NCBI GenBank assembly: GCA_947503525.1
Contig: CANNEA010000002.1
Location: forward strand, 248,001 to 312,000
Direction of reading: 5' to 3'
Length of the DNA: 64,000 nt
Origin: an uncultured Carboxylicivirga sp.
GTDB taxonomy: Bacteria; Bacteroidota; Bacteroidia; Bacteroidales; Marinilabiliaceae
Shown: positions 53,374 to 62,645 of the stretch, one piece after another
Position numbering within the stretch: position 1 is the first letter of the stretch
Layout of the letters: each line of letters opens with the position of its first letter
The notes under the pieces: model-generated
Databases searched by the model: none
Told to the model about the DNA's origin: nothing
Seen by the model: the letters and a program-made list of their open reading frames with translations, nothing else
Program-made: the position numbers and the translations under genes

Positions 53374-55866
53374 TTATTTTTTTGTATTCTTCCAAATATA
53401 GAATCCAGCTCCAAGTATTAACAGTAGAATAAGAATTGAACTCAAACTGGCTAACCATAATCCTGTTTGGAAAGATTTTGGTTCAAACTTAAATTCAATC
53501 GTATGCTCGCCTTCCGGTATCATTAATCCCCGAAGCACGTAGTTTGTTCTAAAATGATCAACAGCTTGTCCATCAACATAGGCATTCCAGCCTTTATCGT
53601 AATATACATCACTAAAAACAGCAACTTGATTTTGAGGTGTCTTTGATTCAAACACTAAATGGTTAGGAGCATATGTCATTAATTGGATAGATCCCTGAAT
53701 AGAGTCAAGCGAATAAGAACCTACCAAATCACTGAATCGTTGATCAACTACTGCGGTTGTTTTTAGATTAACCCCACCAATAGCAGCAATTTCATCATCA
53801 GCATTTGCTACTTGTTTTATATTATTCACAAACCAGGCATTACCCATGTAGCTAGGATTAAAAACGGGAGCTGCTCCAGGATTATAAATGACATACTTGG
53901 TATTAAGCATATTTAAGATCGGCATGTGCTCCATTGCTTCTTCCAATTCACCAAGTGTTTGAGCCTGCTTAAGGGTCTGCATTAAGGTTTGCCAGTCGTT
54001 ATGCAGATATCTATCGTATACATCCTGATAACGACGTAATTTAGCGCCATGGAACCCACCTACTGATTTATGCCAGTAAGGCGTAAACCCATCCTTAAAC
54101 GGATCGCGGTAAATTGGAAATACACGATAGTAAAGGTCGCTATCTTTAAGGATCGCAGCATCTGCCTCTGACTTTGCAAATTCCTTCTTTGCCTTTGATT
54201 TGGTTTCAAATTTATCATTGTTCAAATAACGCTTATCAACTCCCCAAAGATCGATGAAGATAAGTATGGCCAAACCGCCAATTAAATACTTACTGCTTAG
54301 TTTGTTTTGTGTATAAAACCAAATCGATGCTGAACCTATTAGTATAAATACAAATGAACGCCAGGCATCGCCTACCATTAGCGTTTGTCGGGCAGCAACT
54401 AAATTGGATTCCAACAACTGATACATCATTGCCTGTTCTCCACCTTGCTTAATTTGTGCAGAGATAGACTGTATTTCATGAGGAGAAAGGAAATTGTAAA
54501 ATGAATTAGGAAACAATGCCAAAATCAAACTTACGCCACCGGTTAATCCAAAAGCAATTAAAAACCATTTAGTATCTTGTTTTATCAACTCAGGTTTATC
54601 AATGATTGCTTTCAGTCCCAAAAATCCAAGAACAGGCATGGTAAAGGAAGCTAAGACCAAGGCCATTTCAACCGTTCGGAATTTATTATAGAGTGGAAAG
54701 TTATAAAACATCCAGTAGTTAAAGTCTTCGAAGTTTTTCCCCCATGCAAGCATTATGGAAAAAATTGTAACGGCTATCAACCACCACTTTTCTTTGCCTT
54801 TATAATAAAAAGCTCCAATAAAAAACAGGAAGCAGATGATGGCTCCGGCATAAACCGGTCCACTGGTAAATACACGACCACCCCAATATTGGCTGGATTG
54901 ACCTACATATTCCTTTAATCTATTATCAACATTAGCCATGGCTTTGTTAGAACCGGCTATTGGTTCAGAAGCTCCTCCAACTACATTTGGGATTAAGAGG
55001 GTTAAGGTTTCATGTTTTCCATAACTCCATCCAAAGGCATAGCTCGGATCTAAACCTTTATTTTCTTTCTCTCCTTCAGGAGAACTTAATTCTGATGCTC
55101 CTCGAATGGAATATTTCCCATATTCATAGGTCGTCCAAAGGTTAGTTATATTGGGTAGGATGGCCAACATCGCCGCTAAACCAAGCACGGCCGATGTTTG
55201 CGCAAAAGCCTTTAAGGCCTTCTCTTTAATAGCATATATTAATTTTGATAGAATCAGAACCATCACCAGCATGGCCAAATAATAGGTTATTTGAACATGG
55301 TTATAGGCTATTTCCATTCCTAAGGCGACTGTTGTGAGTAGCGCTCCCAACCATTTATTTCGATTGTAAGCATATAAGATTCCAGCCACCACCGGAGCCA
55401 TCAGAGCAATGGCGTAGGTTTTGGTAATATGCCCGGCAATAATAATAATTAGATTATATGATCCAAAAGCAAAAGCAATGGCCCCTATCGCACTTAGCCA
55501 TGGATCTACCTTCATACTTAAAAGTAGTATATAAAAACCCAGCATGTAAAGGAAAACAATCGCAACCGTTTCGTAGGGTAAACCCATTCGCGTAATGGGG
55601 TTCATATAACTAAAAATGTTCTTTGAGGAATCACTCTTAATCTGATAGGCCGGCATACCACCAAACATGGAATTGGTCCACATGGATTTCTCACCAGTTT
55701 GCTTTTCGTAATCTGCTAACTCCTTCGACATACCAATAGCATGCGAATTATCTAATTGAGGAAGCTTTTTACCTTCCAGTACTGGAGCAAAATAAATAAA
55801 GCTCAACACTATAAAAATAAGTATGGCACCAAAGTATGGAATTAGGGCTTTTAACCTGTCAATCAT
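53374..55866 (-). CDS. YfhO-family membrane protein
   Basis: The 830-residue protein has about 12 transmembrane helices plus a large C-terminal extracytoplasmic part, as in YfhO (PF09586). The N-terminus carries the family features: a first helix, then P-V-L-E-G and W-T-N-S-M-F-G-G-M-P-A-Y-Q. A C-terminal beta domain (Y-Y-D-K-G-W-N-A-Y and G-E-H-T-I-E-F-K-F) precedes the last helix. YfhO proteins are GT-C-fold-like and take part in glycosylation of envelope polymers (lipoteichoic acid in Bacillus). The substrate in Bacteroidota is unknown. It is monocistronic. Confidence 0.93.
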   Translation of the reverse strand: MIDRLKALIPYFGAILIFIVLSFIYFAPVLEGKKLPQLDNSHAIGMSKELADYEKQTGEKSMWTNSMFGGMPAYQIKSDSSKNIFSYMNPITRMGLPYETVAIVFLYMLGFYILLLSMKVDPWLSAIGAIAFAFGSYNLIIIIAGHITKTYAIALMAPVVAGILYAYNRNKWLGALLTTVALGMEIAYNHVQITYYLAMLVMVLILSKLIYAIKEKALKAFAQTSAVLGLAAMLAILPNITNLWTTYEYGKYSIRGASELSSPEGEKENKGLDPSYAFGWSYGKHETLTLLIPNVVGGASEPIAGSNKAMANVDNRLKEYVGQSSQYWGGRVFTSGPVYAGAIICFLFFIGAFYYKGKEKWWLIAVTIFSIMLAWGKNFEDFNYWMFYNFPLYNKFRTVEMALVLASFTMPVLGFLGLKAIIDKPELIKQDTKWFLIAFGLTGGVSLILALFPNSFYNFLSPHEIQSISAQIKQGGEQAMMYQLLESNLVAARQTLMVGDAWRSFVFILIGSASIWFYTQNKLSSKYLIGGLAILIFIDLWGVDKRYLNNDKFETKSKAKKEFAKSEADAAILKDSDLYYRVFPIYRDPFKDGFTPYWHKSVGGFHGAKLRRYQDVYDRYLHNDWQTLMQTLKQAQTLGELEEAMEHMPILNMLNTKYVIYNPGAAPVFNPSYMGNAWFVNNIKQVANADDEIAAIGGVNLKTTAVVDQRFSDLVGSYSLDSIQGSIQLMTYAPNHLVFESKTPQNQVAVFSDVYYDKGWNAYVDGQAVDHFRTNYVLRGLMIPEGEHTIEFKFEPKSFQTGLWLASLSSILILLLILGAGFYIWKNTKK

Positions 55867-55925
55867 GATTCTATTTTTAATTTGACGTGAAAATAAGCAT
55901 ACTTATCGGAAAAGAAAAAGAATTT

Positions 55926-55956
55926 AAAAGCCCGCTAACTTGGCTAGCGGGCTTTT
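55926..55956 (-). terminator. Terminator of the glycyl-tRNA synthetase gene
   Basis: A perfect 12-bp stem AAAAGCCCGCTA/TAGCGGGCTTTT with a 7-nt loop and T-rich flanks, 25 nt past the stop at 55982. It can act in both directions. Confidence 0.9.
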
Positions 55957-55981
55957 AATATATTGTATGCTTATAAAGCTA

Positions 55982-57535
55982 TTACTTAAGCTGTTTAAAC
56001 AACTCTTTCATACTTACTTTTTCAGAAATAATACTGTGAAGATCAGCAATTTTAACTCGCTCTTGTTTCATTGTATCACGATAACGAATTGTTACCGTTT
56101 CATCTTCCAACGACTGATGATCGATGGTTACACAGAAAGGAGTTCCAATGGCATCCTGACGACGGTATCGCTTACCTATACTATCTTTTTCATCGTACTG
56201 ACAATTGAAATCAAACTTCAAATCATTAACAATGTCTCGTGCTTTTTCAGGCAATCCATCCTTTTTAACCAATGGCATAACCGCAAGTTTAACAGGAGCC
56301 AAAACAGGAGGTAAATTTAAAACAACACGAGTTTCTTTCTTACCATCTTTGCCTTCCAGTTCTTCTTCGTTATATGCACCGGCCATAATACTTAAGAACA
56401 TTCGATCCACTCCAATAGAAGTCTCAATCACATAAGGTACATAGCTCTTATTCAATTCCGGATCGAAATATTGTATCTTTTTACCTGAAAACTCCTGGTG
56501 TTGCGATAAATCAAAATCAGTTCGAGAATGAATTCCTTCTACTTCTTTAAATCCAAATGGCATTTTGAATTCCACATCAGTAGCGGCATTAGCATAGTGA
56601 GCTAATTTTTCATGATCATGAAAACGATACTTTTCATCACCCATTCCCATGGCTTTGTGCCATTTAATACGTGCTTCTTTCCAATATTCAAACCACTTCA
56701 TTTCTTCTCCCGGACGAACAAAAAATTGCATTTCCATCTGTTCAAATTCACGCATACGGAAAATAAACTGACGTGCCACAATTTCGTTACGGAAAGCTTT
56801 ACCTATTTGCGCAATCCCAAATGGCAATTTCATGCGACCTGTCTTTTGCACATTAAGGTAATTCACAAATATACCCTGTGCCGTTTCAGGGCGTAGATAT
56901 AATTTTTGAGCACCTTCGGCTGTAGACCCCATTTCGGTAGAGAACATCAAATTAAACTGACGTACATCCGTCCAGTTTTTAGTTCCGGATACCGGACAAG
57001 CAATTTCATAATCAACAATAATCTGACGTAAATCTTCCAGATCATTATCATTTAATGCCTTTGCAAAACGCGTATGAACTTCTTCAATCTTCTTTTTATT
57101 GGATAACACACGAGGGTTAGTTTCAAGAAATTGTGCTTCATCAAAACTTTCGCCGAAACGCTTTTTCGCCTTTGTTACTTCTTTATTGATTTTCTCCTCA
57201 AATTTCTGAATCAGATCTTCAATCAATACATCAGCACGATAACGTTTCTTACTGTCCTTATTATCAATTAAAGGATCGTTAAAAGCATCCACATGACCCG
57301 AAGCTTTCCAAGTGGTTGGGTGCATAAATATAGCCGAATCCAATCCAACTACATTTTCATGCAAGCGCACCATTGCATCCCACCAATACTTTTTGATGTT
57401 ATTCTTAAGTTCTACACCATTCTGACCGTAATCATAAACCGCACCTAATCCATCATACACTTCACTTGACTGGAAAACAAATCCGTATTCTTTACAGTGA
57501 GCCACCAATTTCTTAAAAACATCTTCTTGAGCCAT
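55982..57535 (-). CDS. glyQS: Glycyl-tRNA synthetase (homodimeric class II type)
   Basis: The 517-residue enzyme charges tRNA-Gly. It belongs to the homodimeric type, not the bacterial alpha2-beta2 GlyQ/GlyS type. Class II motifs are visible: motif 2 A-F-R-N-E-I-x-A-R-Q (about 250), the R-M-R-E-F-E-Q-M-E segment and motif 3 G-V-D-R-M near 390. The Y-L-R-P-E-T-A-Q-G-I-F loop and the C-terminal anticodon-binding domain are intact. It is monocistronic, with a -7 element upstream. Confidence 0.97.
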   Translation of the reverse strand: MAQEDVFKKLVAHCKEYGFVFQSSEVYDGLGAVYDYGQNGVELKNNIKKYWWDAMVRLHENVVGLDSAIFMHPTTWKASGHVDAFNDPLIDNKDSKKRYRADVLIEDLIQKFEEKINKEVTKAKKRFGESFDEAQFLETNPRVLSNKKKIEEVHTRFAKALNDNDLEDLRQIIVDYEIACPVSGTKNWTDVRQFNLMFSTEMGSTAEGAQKLYLRPETAQGIFVNYLNVQKTGRMKLPFGIAQIGKAFRNEIVARQFIFRMREFEQMEMQFFVRPGEEMKWFEYWKEARIKWHKAMGMGDEKYRFHDHEKLAHYANAATDVEFKMPFGFKEVEGIHSRTDFDLSQHQEFSGKKIQYFDPELNKSYVPYVIETSIGVDRMFLSIMAGAYNEEELEGKDGKKETRVVLNLPPVLAPVKLAVMPLVKKDGLPEKARDIVNDLKFDFNCQYDEKDSIGKRYRRQDAIGTPFCVTIDHQSLEDETVTIRYRDTMKQERVKIADLHSIISEKVSMKELFKQLK

Positions 57536-57566
57536 ATGTCTTAGTTATATTTTTTAAGCAAAGACG

Positions 57567-57574
57567 CAAAAATA
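57567..57574 (-). promoter_or_regulatory. -7 element of the glycyl-tRNA synthetase promoter
   Basis: TATTTTTG on the minus strand matches TAnnTTTG and lies 31 nt before the ATG. No -33 TTG was seen at the usual spacing. Confidence 0.5.
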
Positions 57575-57762
57575 GTTGAAATTTGATTATCTGCGAAGTT
57601 TCAAGCTAACTCTTTGCACATCTTTCCAATTGGCTGGCATATCTTAATGTAAAAGGTCTAGCCAAAATATTTTAAGACAACTATGTCTTTTTTGAAGATA
57701 ATATCTTAACTTACAAATCACTTCCCTAACTATTGCTATTTATTAATTAAAAATTGTATCCT

Positions 57763-59343
57763 ATGAAGACAACATTTACCTTGTTTTTATTGTGCGGAAT
57801 CGTGAGTTTATCAATTGCTCAAAATCCGTTTAGTAAACGTGCAGATAAGCAAGCCAGGCAGTCTGTTCAAACGCTTAAAAAAGTGCAGGCCGGGCATCTC
57901 CCAACCAGTGTCATTACCGATTGGTGGAATAATAACAATTGGGAAAGTTCAACCACAACCGCCTTAAGTTATACAGCAGAAGGTTTAATTTGGATTGAAG
58001 AAAGTTCAAATTCTAAAAACACTTATACCTATTATGTTGATGGTATGCTAAAAGAGAAAATAAGTCAATTATGGGGCGGATCAAATTGGACCAACCAGAC
58101 AAAAAAGACTTACGTCTACGATTCAGAGGGCAATGAATCGGAGCGTATTTATTACGATTGGATTGGAGGAATTTGGGTAATGTCCAGTGGAAACAGAATG
58201 GAAACAACATACGATGGTGAAGGTGATGTGTTGTCTGAGATTTCTTCTTACTATAATGCAGGTACAATGATGTGGGAAGAAAGCTATGGATATAAAAGTG
58301 AATATACCTACTCCAATGGCCTATTAACAGAACAGATCGAATATGATCGTCAAGGTGGTGCATGGGTGATTGAAATGAAGCTTACCTGGCAATATGATGT
58401 AGATGATAAACTTGAAGGAGGTTTGATTTATGAACATGATGGCAGTAATTATAATCTGATGGGCCGTTATACAGAAGTTATCTGGGAATGGTGGGATCCT
58501 GCAGGGCATGTTGAAACCAGTTTAGTTCAAACATACACTCAGCAAACCTATGGTGGTCCAGCATACCCCAATGAAGAACCGGAAAACAACAGCCATTATA
58601 TGAATGCAGAAAAAGCTGATGCTACATATCCTGGTGGTTTGGGTGGAGGAACTCCTCCCACTACCATTGAAATTTCTCAAACCTGGAATGGTTCAATGTG
58701 GGTTAACAGTGAAAAATGGACCTGGGAGCAAATGGCCGACTACGAAAGTTACCTAGATGAATCATGGGATGGTAGTTTATGGTTGAAGGTTGAGTTTAAT
58801 AAAGACTATGAAACAGCTACTTTAAGCTACTACGAATATCATCAATATGATGATCTTGGTGTAATGACTTCTGCATCAAAATACAGCAAAAGCTACGATA
58901 GCTTTGGCAACCTGACAGAAGATAAATCAGAAGCGCATAATGGTGATGGGAATTGGGCTCAGGATTGGGGGCAAAAAGTAATAATTACCTATGATGGTGG
59001 TACAGATGATATCTTAATACGAATTACACAGCTTTGGGATAACGACACAGATATGTATATAAATAACATGCGTGAACGCTTTGATTATTCAGCTACCAAT
59101 CTTGAAGCCATAGAAACTAAAGGGATAAAGATTTTCCCAACAGCATTCCGGAATAATCTGGCCGTACAATCCGCTTTTGAGGGACATGCCTATATTTATA
59201 ATTTAAGCGGGGCTTTAGTTAAGGAGCAAGTAATTTCAGTTGGAGAAAATCGAATTGAAAGTGCTGATTTGGATAAGGGCTATTACCTGATAAAAGTATC
59301 TACTAAAGAAGGAGATGCCATTCAGAAAGTTATAAAACGTTAA
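57763..59343 (+). CDS. T9SS-secreted protein with YD-like repeats
   Basis: The ATG at 57763 gives a 526-residue precursor with a signal peptide (to about S-I-A-Q, 20). About ten imperfect beta repeats of roughly 20-40 residues follow, built on W-x-x-S/N-x-x-W and Y-D-x-x-G-x-x (for example V-Y-D-S-E-G-N and Y-T-Y-S-N-G-L). They resemble the YD/RHS shell strands but lack an RHS core, protease or toxin tip. The C-terminal 75 residues form a T9SS sorting domain (I-F-P-T-A-F-R-N) ending K-V-I-K-R. A surface or matrix role is probable. The upstream TTG at 57754 is unlikely as a start. Confidence 0.86.
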   Translation: MKTTFTLFLLCGIVSLSIAQNPFSKRADKQARQSVQTLKKVQAGHLPTSVITDWWNNNNWESSTTTALSYTAEGLIWIEESSNSKNTYTYYVDGMLKEKISQLWGGSNWTNQTKKTYVYDSEGNESERIYYDWIGGIWVMSSGNRMETTYDGEGDVLSEISSYYNAGTMMWEESYGYKSEYTYSNGLLTEQIEYDRQGGAWVIEMKLTWQYDVDDKLEGGLIYEHDGSNYNLMGRYTEVIWEWWDPAGHVETSLVQTYTQQTYGGPAYPNEEPENNSHYMNAEKADATYPGGLGGGTPPTTIEISQTWNGSMWVNSEKWTWEQMADYESYLDESWDGSLWLKVEFNKDYETATLSYYEYHQYDDLGVMTSASKYSKSYDSFGNLTEDKSEAHNGDGNWAQDWGQKVIITYDGGTDDILIRITQLWDNDTDMYINNMRERFDYSATNLEAIETKGIKIFPTAFRNNLAVQSAFEGHAYIYNLSGALVKEQVISVGENRIESADLDKGYYLIKVSTKEGDAIQKVIKR

Positions 59344-59370
59344 GTGCAACAAACCAAATTAAAATAAATA

Positions 59371-59403
59371 AGGTCATTCAAATTAATTTGAATGGCCTTT
59401 TTC
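59371..59403 (+). terminator. Terminator of the YD-repeat gene
   Basis: A nearly perfect stem GGTCATTCAAATT/AATTTGAATGGCC (one G-T) followed by TTTTTCT, 27 nt past the stop at 59343. Confidence 0.92.
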
Positions 59404-59495
59404 TGTACCTCTTCAAAAACTGTTTAAGTAGAAAAAACCGATGTTGAAAGCTTCGATTTTTTTTGTTTAGTTTAACATTAACAACAAATGAATTC

Positions 59496-59681
59496 TTAAG
59501 CCATCAAAACTATCCAAATCAGAACAACGGTAATTATAGCAAACAGAAACAAAGCTTTATATTTTTCTATCTTATGCTGTTGAATTATTCGTTTGTATGC
59601 CCTGTGATACTGACCATTTTTTTCATGCGAAGATTTCATTATTGATATAAGGTTTGTTTGGTTTCTAATATTATCCTTCAT
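59496..59681 (-). CDS. Small tail-anchored membrane protein
   Basis: The 61-residue frame has a polar, basic N-terminal half with several His and a C-terminal hydrophobic helix (about 42-60) ending at the stop, typical of a tail-anchored microprotein. No family is known. The opposite-strand frame covering the same bases (59463-59645) is less convincing. It is the only coding candidate in the 59404-59820 gap. Confidence 0.42.
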   Translation of the reverse strand: MKDNIRNQTNLISIMKSSHEKNGQYHRAYKRIIQQHKIEKYKALFLFAIITVVLIWIVLMA

Positions 59682-59820
59682 CCACTCTTGTCGATCTAAT
59701 ATTTACTTGCAACACCAAGCTGGACTTTTGAACAATCAGGACCAGGTTTTGAAAAACTTATCTAAAATAATAATTAATGATGATAATTAAAGTGTAATAG
59801 CTTAATTATTACCAATAAAC

Positions 59821-60063
59821 CTATTTTATCGCTACAAACTCACTTTCCAATTGATGAATGCGACGTTCATTTTTCAAAATCTCATTTGACCATATATCTA
59901 ATTCAAATATCTCCTCATTTATTAGAATTCCGTCATCATTGTAAACACATCTATTATCAAATATTAATTTATCATTCTGTTTAACAAAGGTACGAATCGC
60001 ATTCCTATTCTGGTCATATACACACTCTTCAATCGCCTCATAACTACGCTCATAGTTACACAT
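59821..60063 (-). CDS. Small unknown protein next to the NYN gene
   Basis: The 80-residue acidic protein has three Cys residues in the first half and no signal or membrane segment. It starts 30 nt after the NYN gene stop, so the two are probably one transcript. The pattern of short strands with N-x-x-x-Y-D/N-D-D-G-I-L resembles a single MORN- or YD-like strand pair. No family is recognised. Confidence 0.55.
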   Translation of the reverse strand: MCNYERSYEAIEECVYDQNRNAIRTFVKQNDKLIFDNRCVYNDDGILINEEIFELDIWSNEILKNERRIHQLESEFVAIK

Positions 60064-60093
60064 GATCTTTTTACTAACGTCTCCTGCTCGATT

Positions 60094-60849
60094 TTACTTT
60101 TTTACGCGTGAGCTTCGTTTTACCCTATTCCTTACAAATATCAGTTTGTTTCTGCCCTTGGGACTATCGCGTTGTTCAATTTCAAAAGTATTAATCGATT
60201 TAATTAATGGAGTGAGCTTTTGAAAACCATAATTACGGGGATCGAAATTTGGTTTCTTCTTTTGCAACAAACTACCCACATCACCTAAAAATGCCCAACC
60301 ATCATCATCCGATAAATCATTAATAGTAGCAGCTATCCACTTTGTTTCCTTGGGCGTTATCTTATCGAATTCTTCCTTTTCAACATCCTTATCTTCTTCT
60401 GTTTCCTTTTCTTTGGATTTAGTTTTAAGAATTTCGATGTATATAAATTTATCACAGGCCACTATAAATGGGGTCGGCGTTTTCTTTTCACCAATACCAA
60501 TAACCTGCATTCCGGCCTCACGCAGTCGCGTGGCTAAACGAGTAAAATCACTATCGCTTGATACCAGACAGAATCCATTGACCTTTTCAGAATAAAGGAT
60601 ATCCATGGCATCAATAATCATCGCTGAATCCGTAGCATTCTTTCCTGATGTGTAGGCATACTGTTGAATAGGAGTTATCGCATTCTCCAGTAACATGCTT
60701 TTCCATTTCGAAAGATTGGGTTTAGTCCAGTCTCCATAAATTCGTTTAATTGTTGGATTACCATATTTGGCAATTTCTTCCATCATTTCTTTAACGTGTG
60801 CCGATGGAATATTATCTCCATCTATAAGTACTGCCAAATTTATATTCAT
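60094..60849 (-). CDS. NYN-domain ribonuclease-like protein with LOTUS domain
   Basis: The 251-residue protein begins with A-V-L-I-D-G-D-N-I-P, the first acidic motif of the NYN (PIN-like) fold. Further acidic residues are in T-D-S-A-M-I-I-D-A-M-D and L-V-S-S-D-S-D-F-T, giving the metal-binding set of LabA/DUF88 nucleases. A highly charged linker (about 143-165, rich in Lys and Glu) leads to a C-terminal OST-HTH/LOTUS domain of about 75 residues, which binds RNA. Such proteins are predicted RNases or RNA-processing factors. The target RNA is unknown. Confidence 0.92.
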   Translation of the reverse strand: MNINLAVLIDGDNIPSAHVKEMMEEIAKYGNPTIKRIYGDWTKPNLSKWKSMLLENAITPIQQYAYTSGKNATDSAMIIDAMDILYSEKVNGFCLVSSDSDFTRLATRLREAGMQVIGIGEKKTPTPFIVACDKFIYIEILKTKSKEKETEEDKDVEKEEFDKITPKETKWIAATINDLSDDDGWAFLGDVGSLLQKKKPNFDPRNYGFQKLTPLIKSINTFEIEQRDSPKGRNKLIFVRNRVKRSSRVKK

Positions 60850-61029
60850 AGCTATGTTCTTTATTCTCGTAAGTTATAATCTTTTAACTGATTCCTTACT
60901 AGTTCAGTAGTAATCTTTTATTTATAATAAAATTTAATCAGTTCCTAGCTCAAAATCAAAATTACCATATGCAAGACCTTGTAAAGTCGGATTACCAACT
61001 CATATTAAAATAACGATAGATTGTAATTT

Positions 61030-61404
61030 CTATAAATGATATAACCAACTTTTTGCAGCTTTGAGTGAAGAGAATGTACGATAGGTGTAATTCGAAATTG
61101 ATTGAGATGTTAATGTAAACATATAACTTAGAGCTGCATCCAATGGTTTGGTTACTATCACAGCGTGATTGACATGATCGTACGCTTGAATTCGTTTTTT
61201 TAAATCCTCAATAACATCAGGAAAATCTTGTATTTGAAATTTTGATACTGAATCCCCAAAATCATCGATTAGATTCAATTTTTTAATCCCATTATATGTT
61301 TTATCCAACCTGATAATATGTGACATTAATTCTTCAAGATCAACCTCATCCGATCTTTTCACATATATAATGTTTTCTTCTTGATTAAAACTGGATTCTA
61401 TCAT
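61030..61404 (-). CDS. STAS/SpoIIAA-like small protein
   Basis: The 124-residue cytosolic protein has the alternating strand-helix pattern of SpoIIAA-like proteins (strand I-I-Y-V-K-R, helix E-E-L-M-S-H-I-I-R-L, strand K-L-N-L-I-D-D, then H-A-V-I-V and F-S-S-L-K-A-A-K-S-W-L). There is no kinase or phospho-site motif that fixes its role. It lies between the NYN gene and the nitrilase gene and is probably transcribed alone. Confidence 0.62.
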   Translation of the reverse strand: MIESSFNQEENIIYVKRSDEVDLEELMSHIIRLDKTYNGIKKLNLIDDFGDSVSKFQIQDFPDVIEDLKKRIQAYDHVNHAVIVTKPLDAALSYMFTLTSQSISNYTYRTFSSLKAAKSWLYHL

Positions 61405-61502
61405 AACAGTCTCTTAATCACTAAAGTTACAATTTCATCGCCTTATGGAAAATTACAGAATAGTTGAGCAAAAACTTATCTTCAACCATACTTCTTATAC
61501 AC

Positions 61503-62462
61503 TTAATTATTTTCAAATCGAATAATAGATTGTCGATCTCTGTTAACCGTTAATTGAGTAACATCAGGGCGAGAATAATGACCCGCAGGATCAAAATTAT
61601 GACGTTCTTCCAATACCCTATTAAAATCAATTGAACTAATAATCAAACCTTCTGAATCAACTACAGGTTCAACTACCCATTCTCCATCCGGGCCGGCTAT
61701 ACATGATCCACCATTGGCTAATGTTTGAGGGGCATTTACTAATATCTTTTCAAGATGTGGAGTATCTGCAGGAAAATCCTCTTTTCGCATAAGCCCCGAA
61801 GCAGATACAACAAATGATCTTGATTCTTTAGCTATAAATCGGGTAATATCATTGGTATTTGACTCAGATCCCGGCCATACCGCAATGTGCAGATTCTCGC
61901 CCATTCCATATAAAGCAGTACGGGACATTGGCATCCAGTTTTCCCAGCAATTCAATCCACCAACACAAAATTGTTTTAGATCATGAACTCGCAAACCATT
62001 ACCATCACCAACAGACCAGGTTAATCTCTCCTCGTAAGTTGGTTGTAATTTCCGATGTACCGACTTAATCTCACCAATCGCATTAATATAAACCAATGAA
62101 CAATACAGGCTGTGCCCACCGCGGTTTTTCGCTCTTTCAATAATTCCCAGATAGACTGCAATTTTATGCTTCTTAGCTAACTCGCAGATTTCATCTAAAT
62201 CTCCTTTCTCAATTTGAATGGCATTTCGAATATAATGGGCATGAATTTCCTTTTGAACCTTCGAATTAAAAACAGCCCCATTAGTTAATGAAACCCAGAA
62301 TGGATAACCGGGTAGCAGACTCTCACCGAATACAACAAATTCGCATTTCTCTTGTCCGGCATCCTCTATATAGGATTTAATCTTTTCAATCGTTTTTGCC
62401 TTATTTAGCCAAACAGGAGATATTTGTGCAATTGCTATTTTTAAAATGTGTTCATTACTCAT
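61503..62462 (-). CDS. Nitrilase-superfamily carbon-nitrogen hydrolase
   Basis: The 319-residue cytosolic enzyme has the catalytic triad Glu47 (V-F-G-E-S-L-L-P-G-Y-P), Lys138 (H-R-K-L-Q-P-T-Y-E-E-R) and Cys172 (G-G-L-N-C-W-E-N). The E-E-R-L-T-W and N-C-W-E-N-W-M-P motifs are typical of true nitrilases (branch 1), which turn nitriles into carboxylic acids and ammonia. The natural substrate is unknown, and no downstream nitrile-metabolism gene is near. It has its own promoter region. Confidence 0.92.
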   Translation of the reverse strand: MSNEHILKIAIAQISPVWLNKAKTIEKIKSYIEDAGQEKCEFVVFGESLLPGYPFWVSLTNGAVFNSKVQKEIHAHYIRNAIQIEKGDLDEICELAKKHKIAVYLGIIERAKNRGGHSLYCSLVYINAIGEIKSVHRKLQPTYEERLTWSVGDGNGLRVHDLKQFCVGGLNCWENWMPMSRTALYGMGENLHIAVWPGSESNTNDITRFIAKESRSFVVSASGLMRKEDFPADTPHLEKILVNAPQTLANGGSCIAGPDGEWVVEPVVDSEGLIISSIDFNRVLEERHNFDPAGHYSRPDVTQLTVNRDRQSIIRFENN

Positions 62463-62589
62463 ACTAGAATTCTTTTAAGAGTCAGAAATCCATAATTTGT
62501 TTATGAAAATAGCACATTGATTTAGACATACAAAACAACTTATCTTTCTATTCTTAATTCAATAGGAACAAGCCTGATTATAATTATAC

Positions 62590-62622
62590 AAAAAACGGGT
62601 GATTGCCAAAGACAATCACCCG
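62590..62622 (-). terminator. Terminator of the RhaT/cupin transcript
   Basis: A perfect 10-bp stem CGGGTGATTG/CAATCACCCG with a 7-nt loop, followed by TTTTTTG on the minus strand, 24 nt past the stop at 62646. Confidence 0.93.
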
Positions 62623-62645
62623 CTTAAATTATAAAAGTATTGCTC

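Noticed and set aside
59463-59645. Plus-strand 60-residue frame overlapping the tail-anchored candidate
   Set aside because: It is non-ATG or Phe-rich with no membrane topology; the opposite strand gives a more coherent protein.
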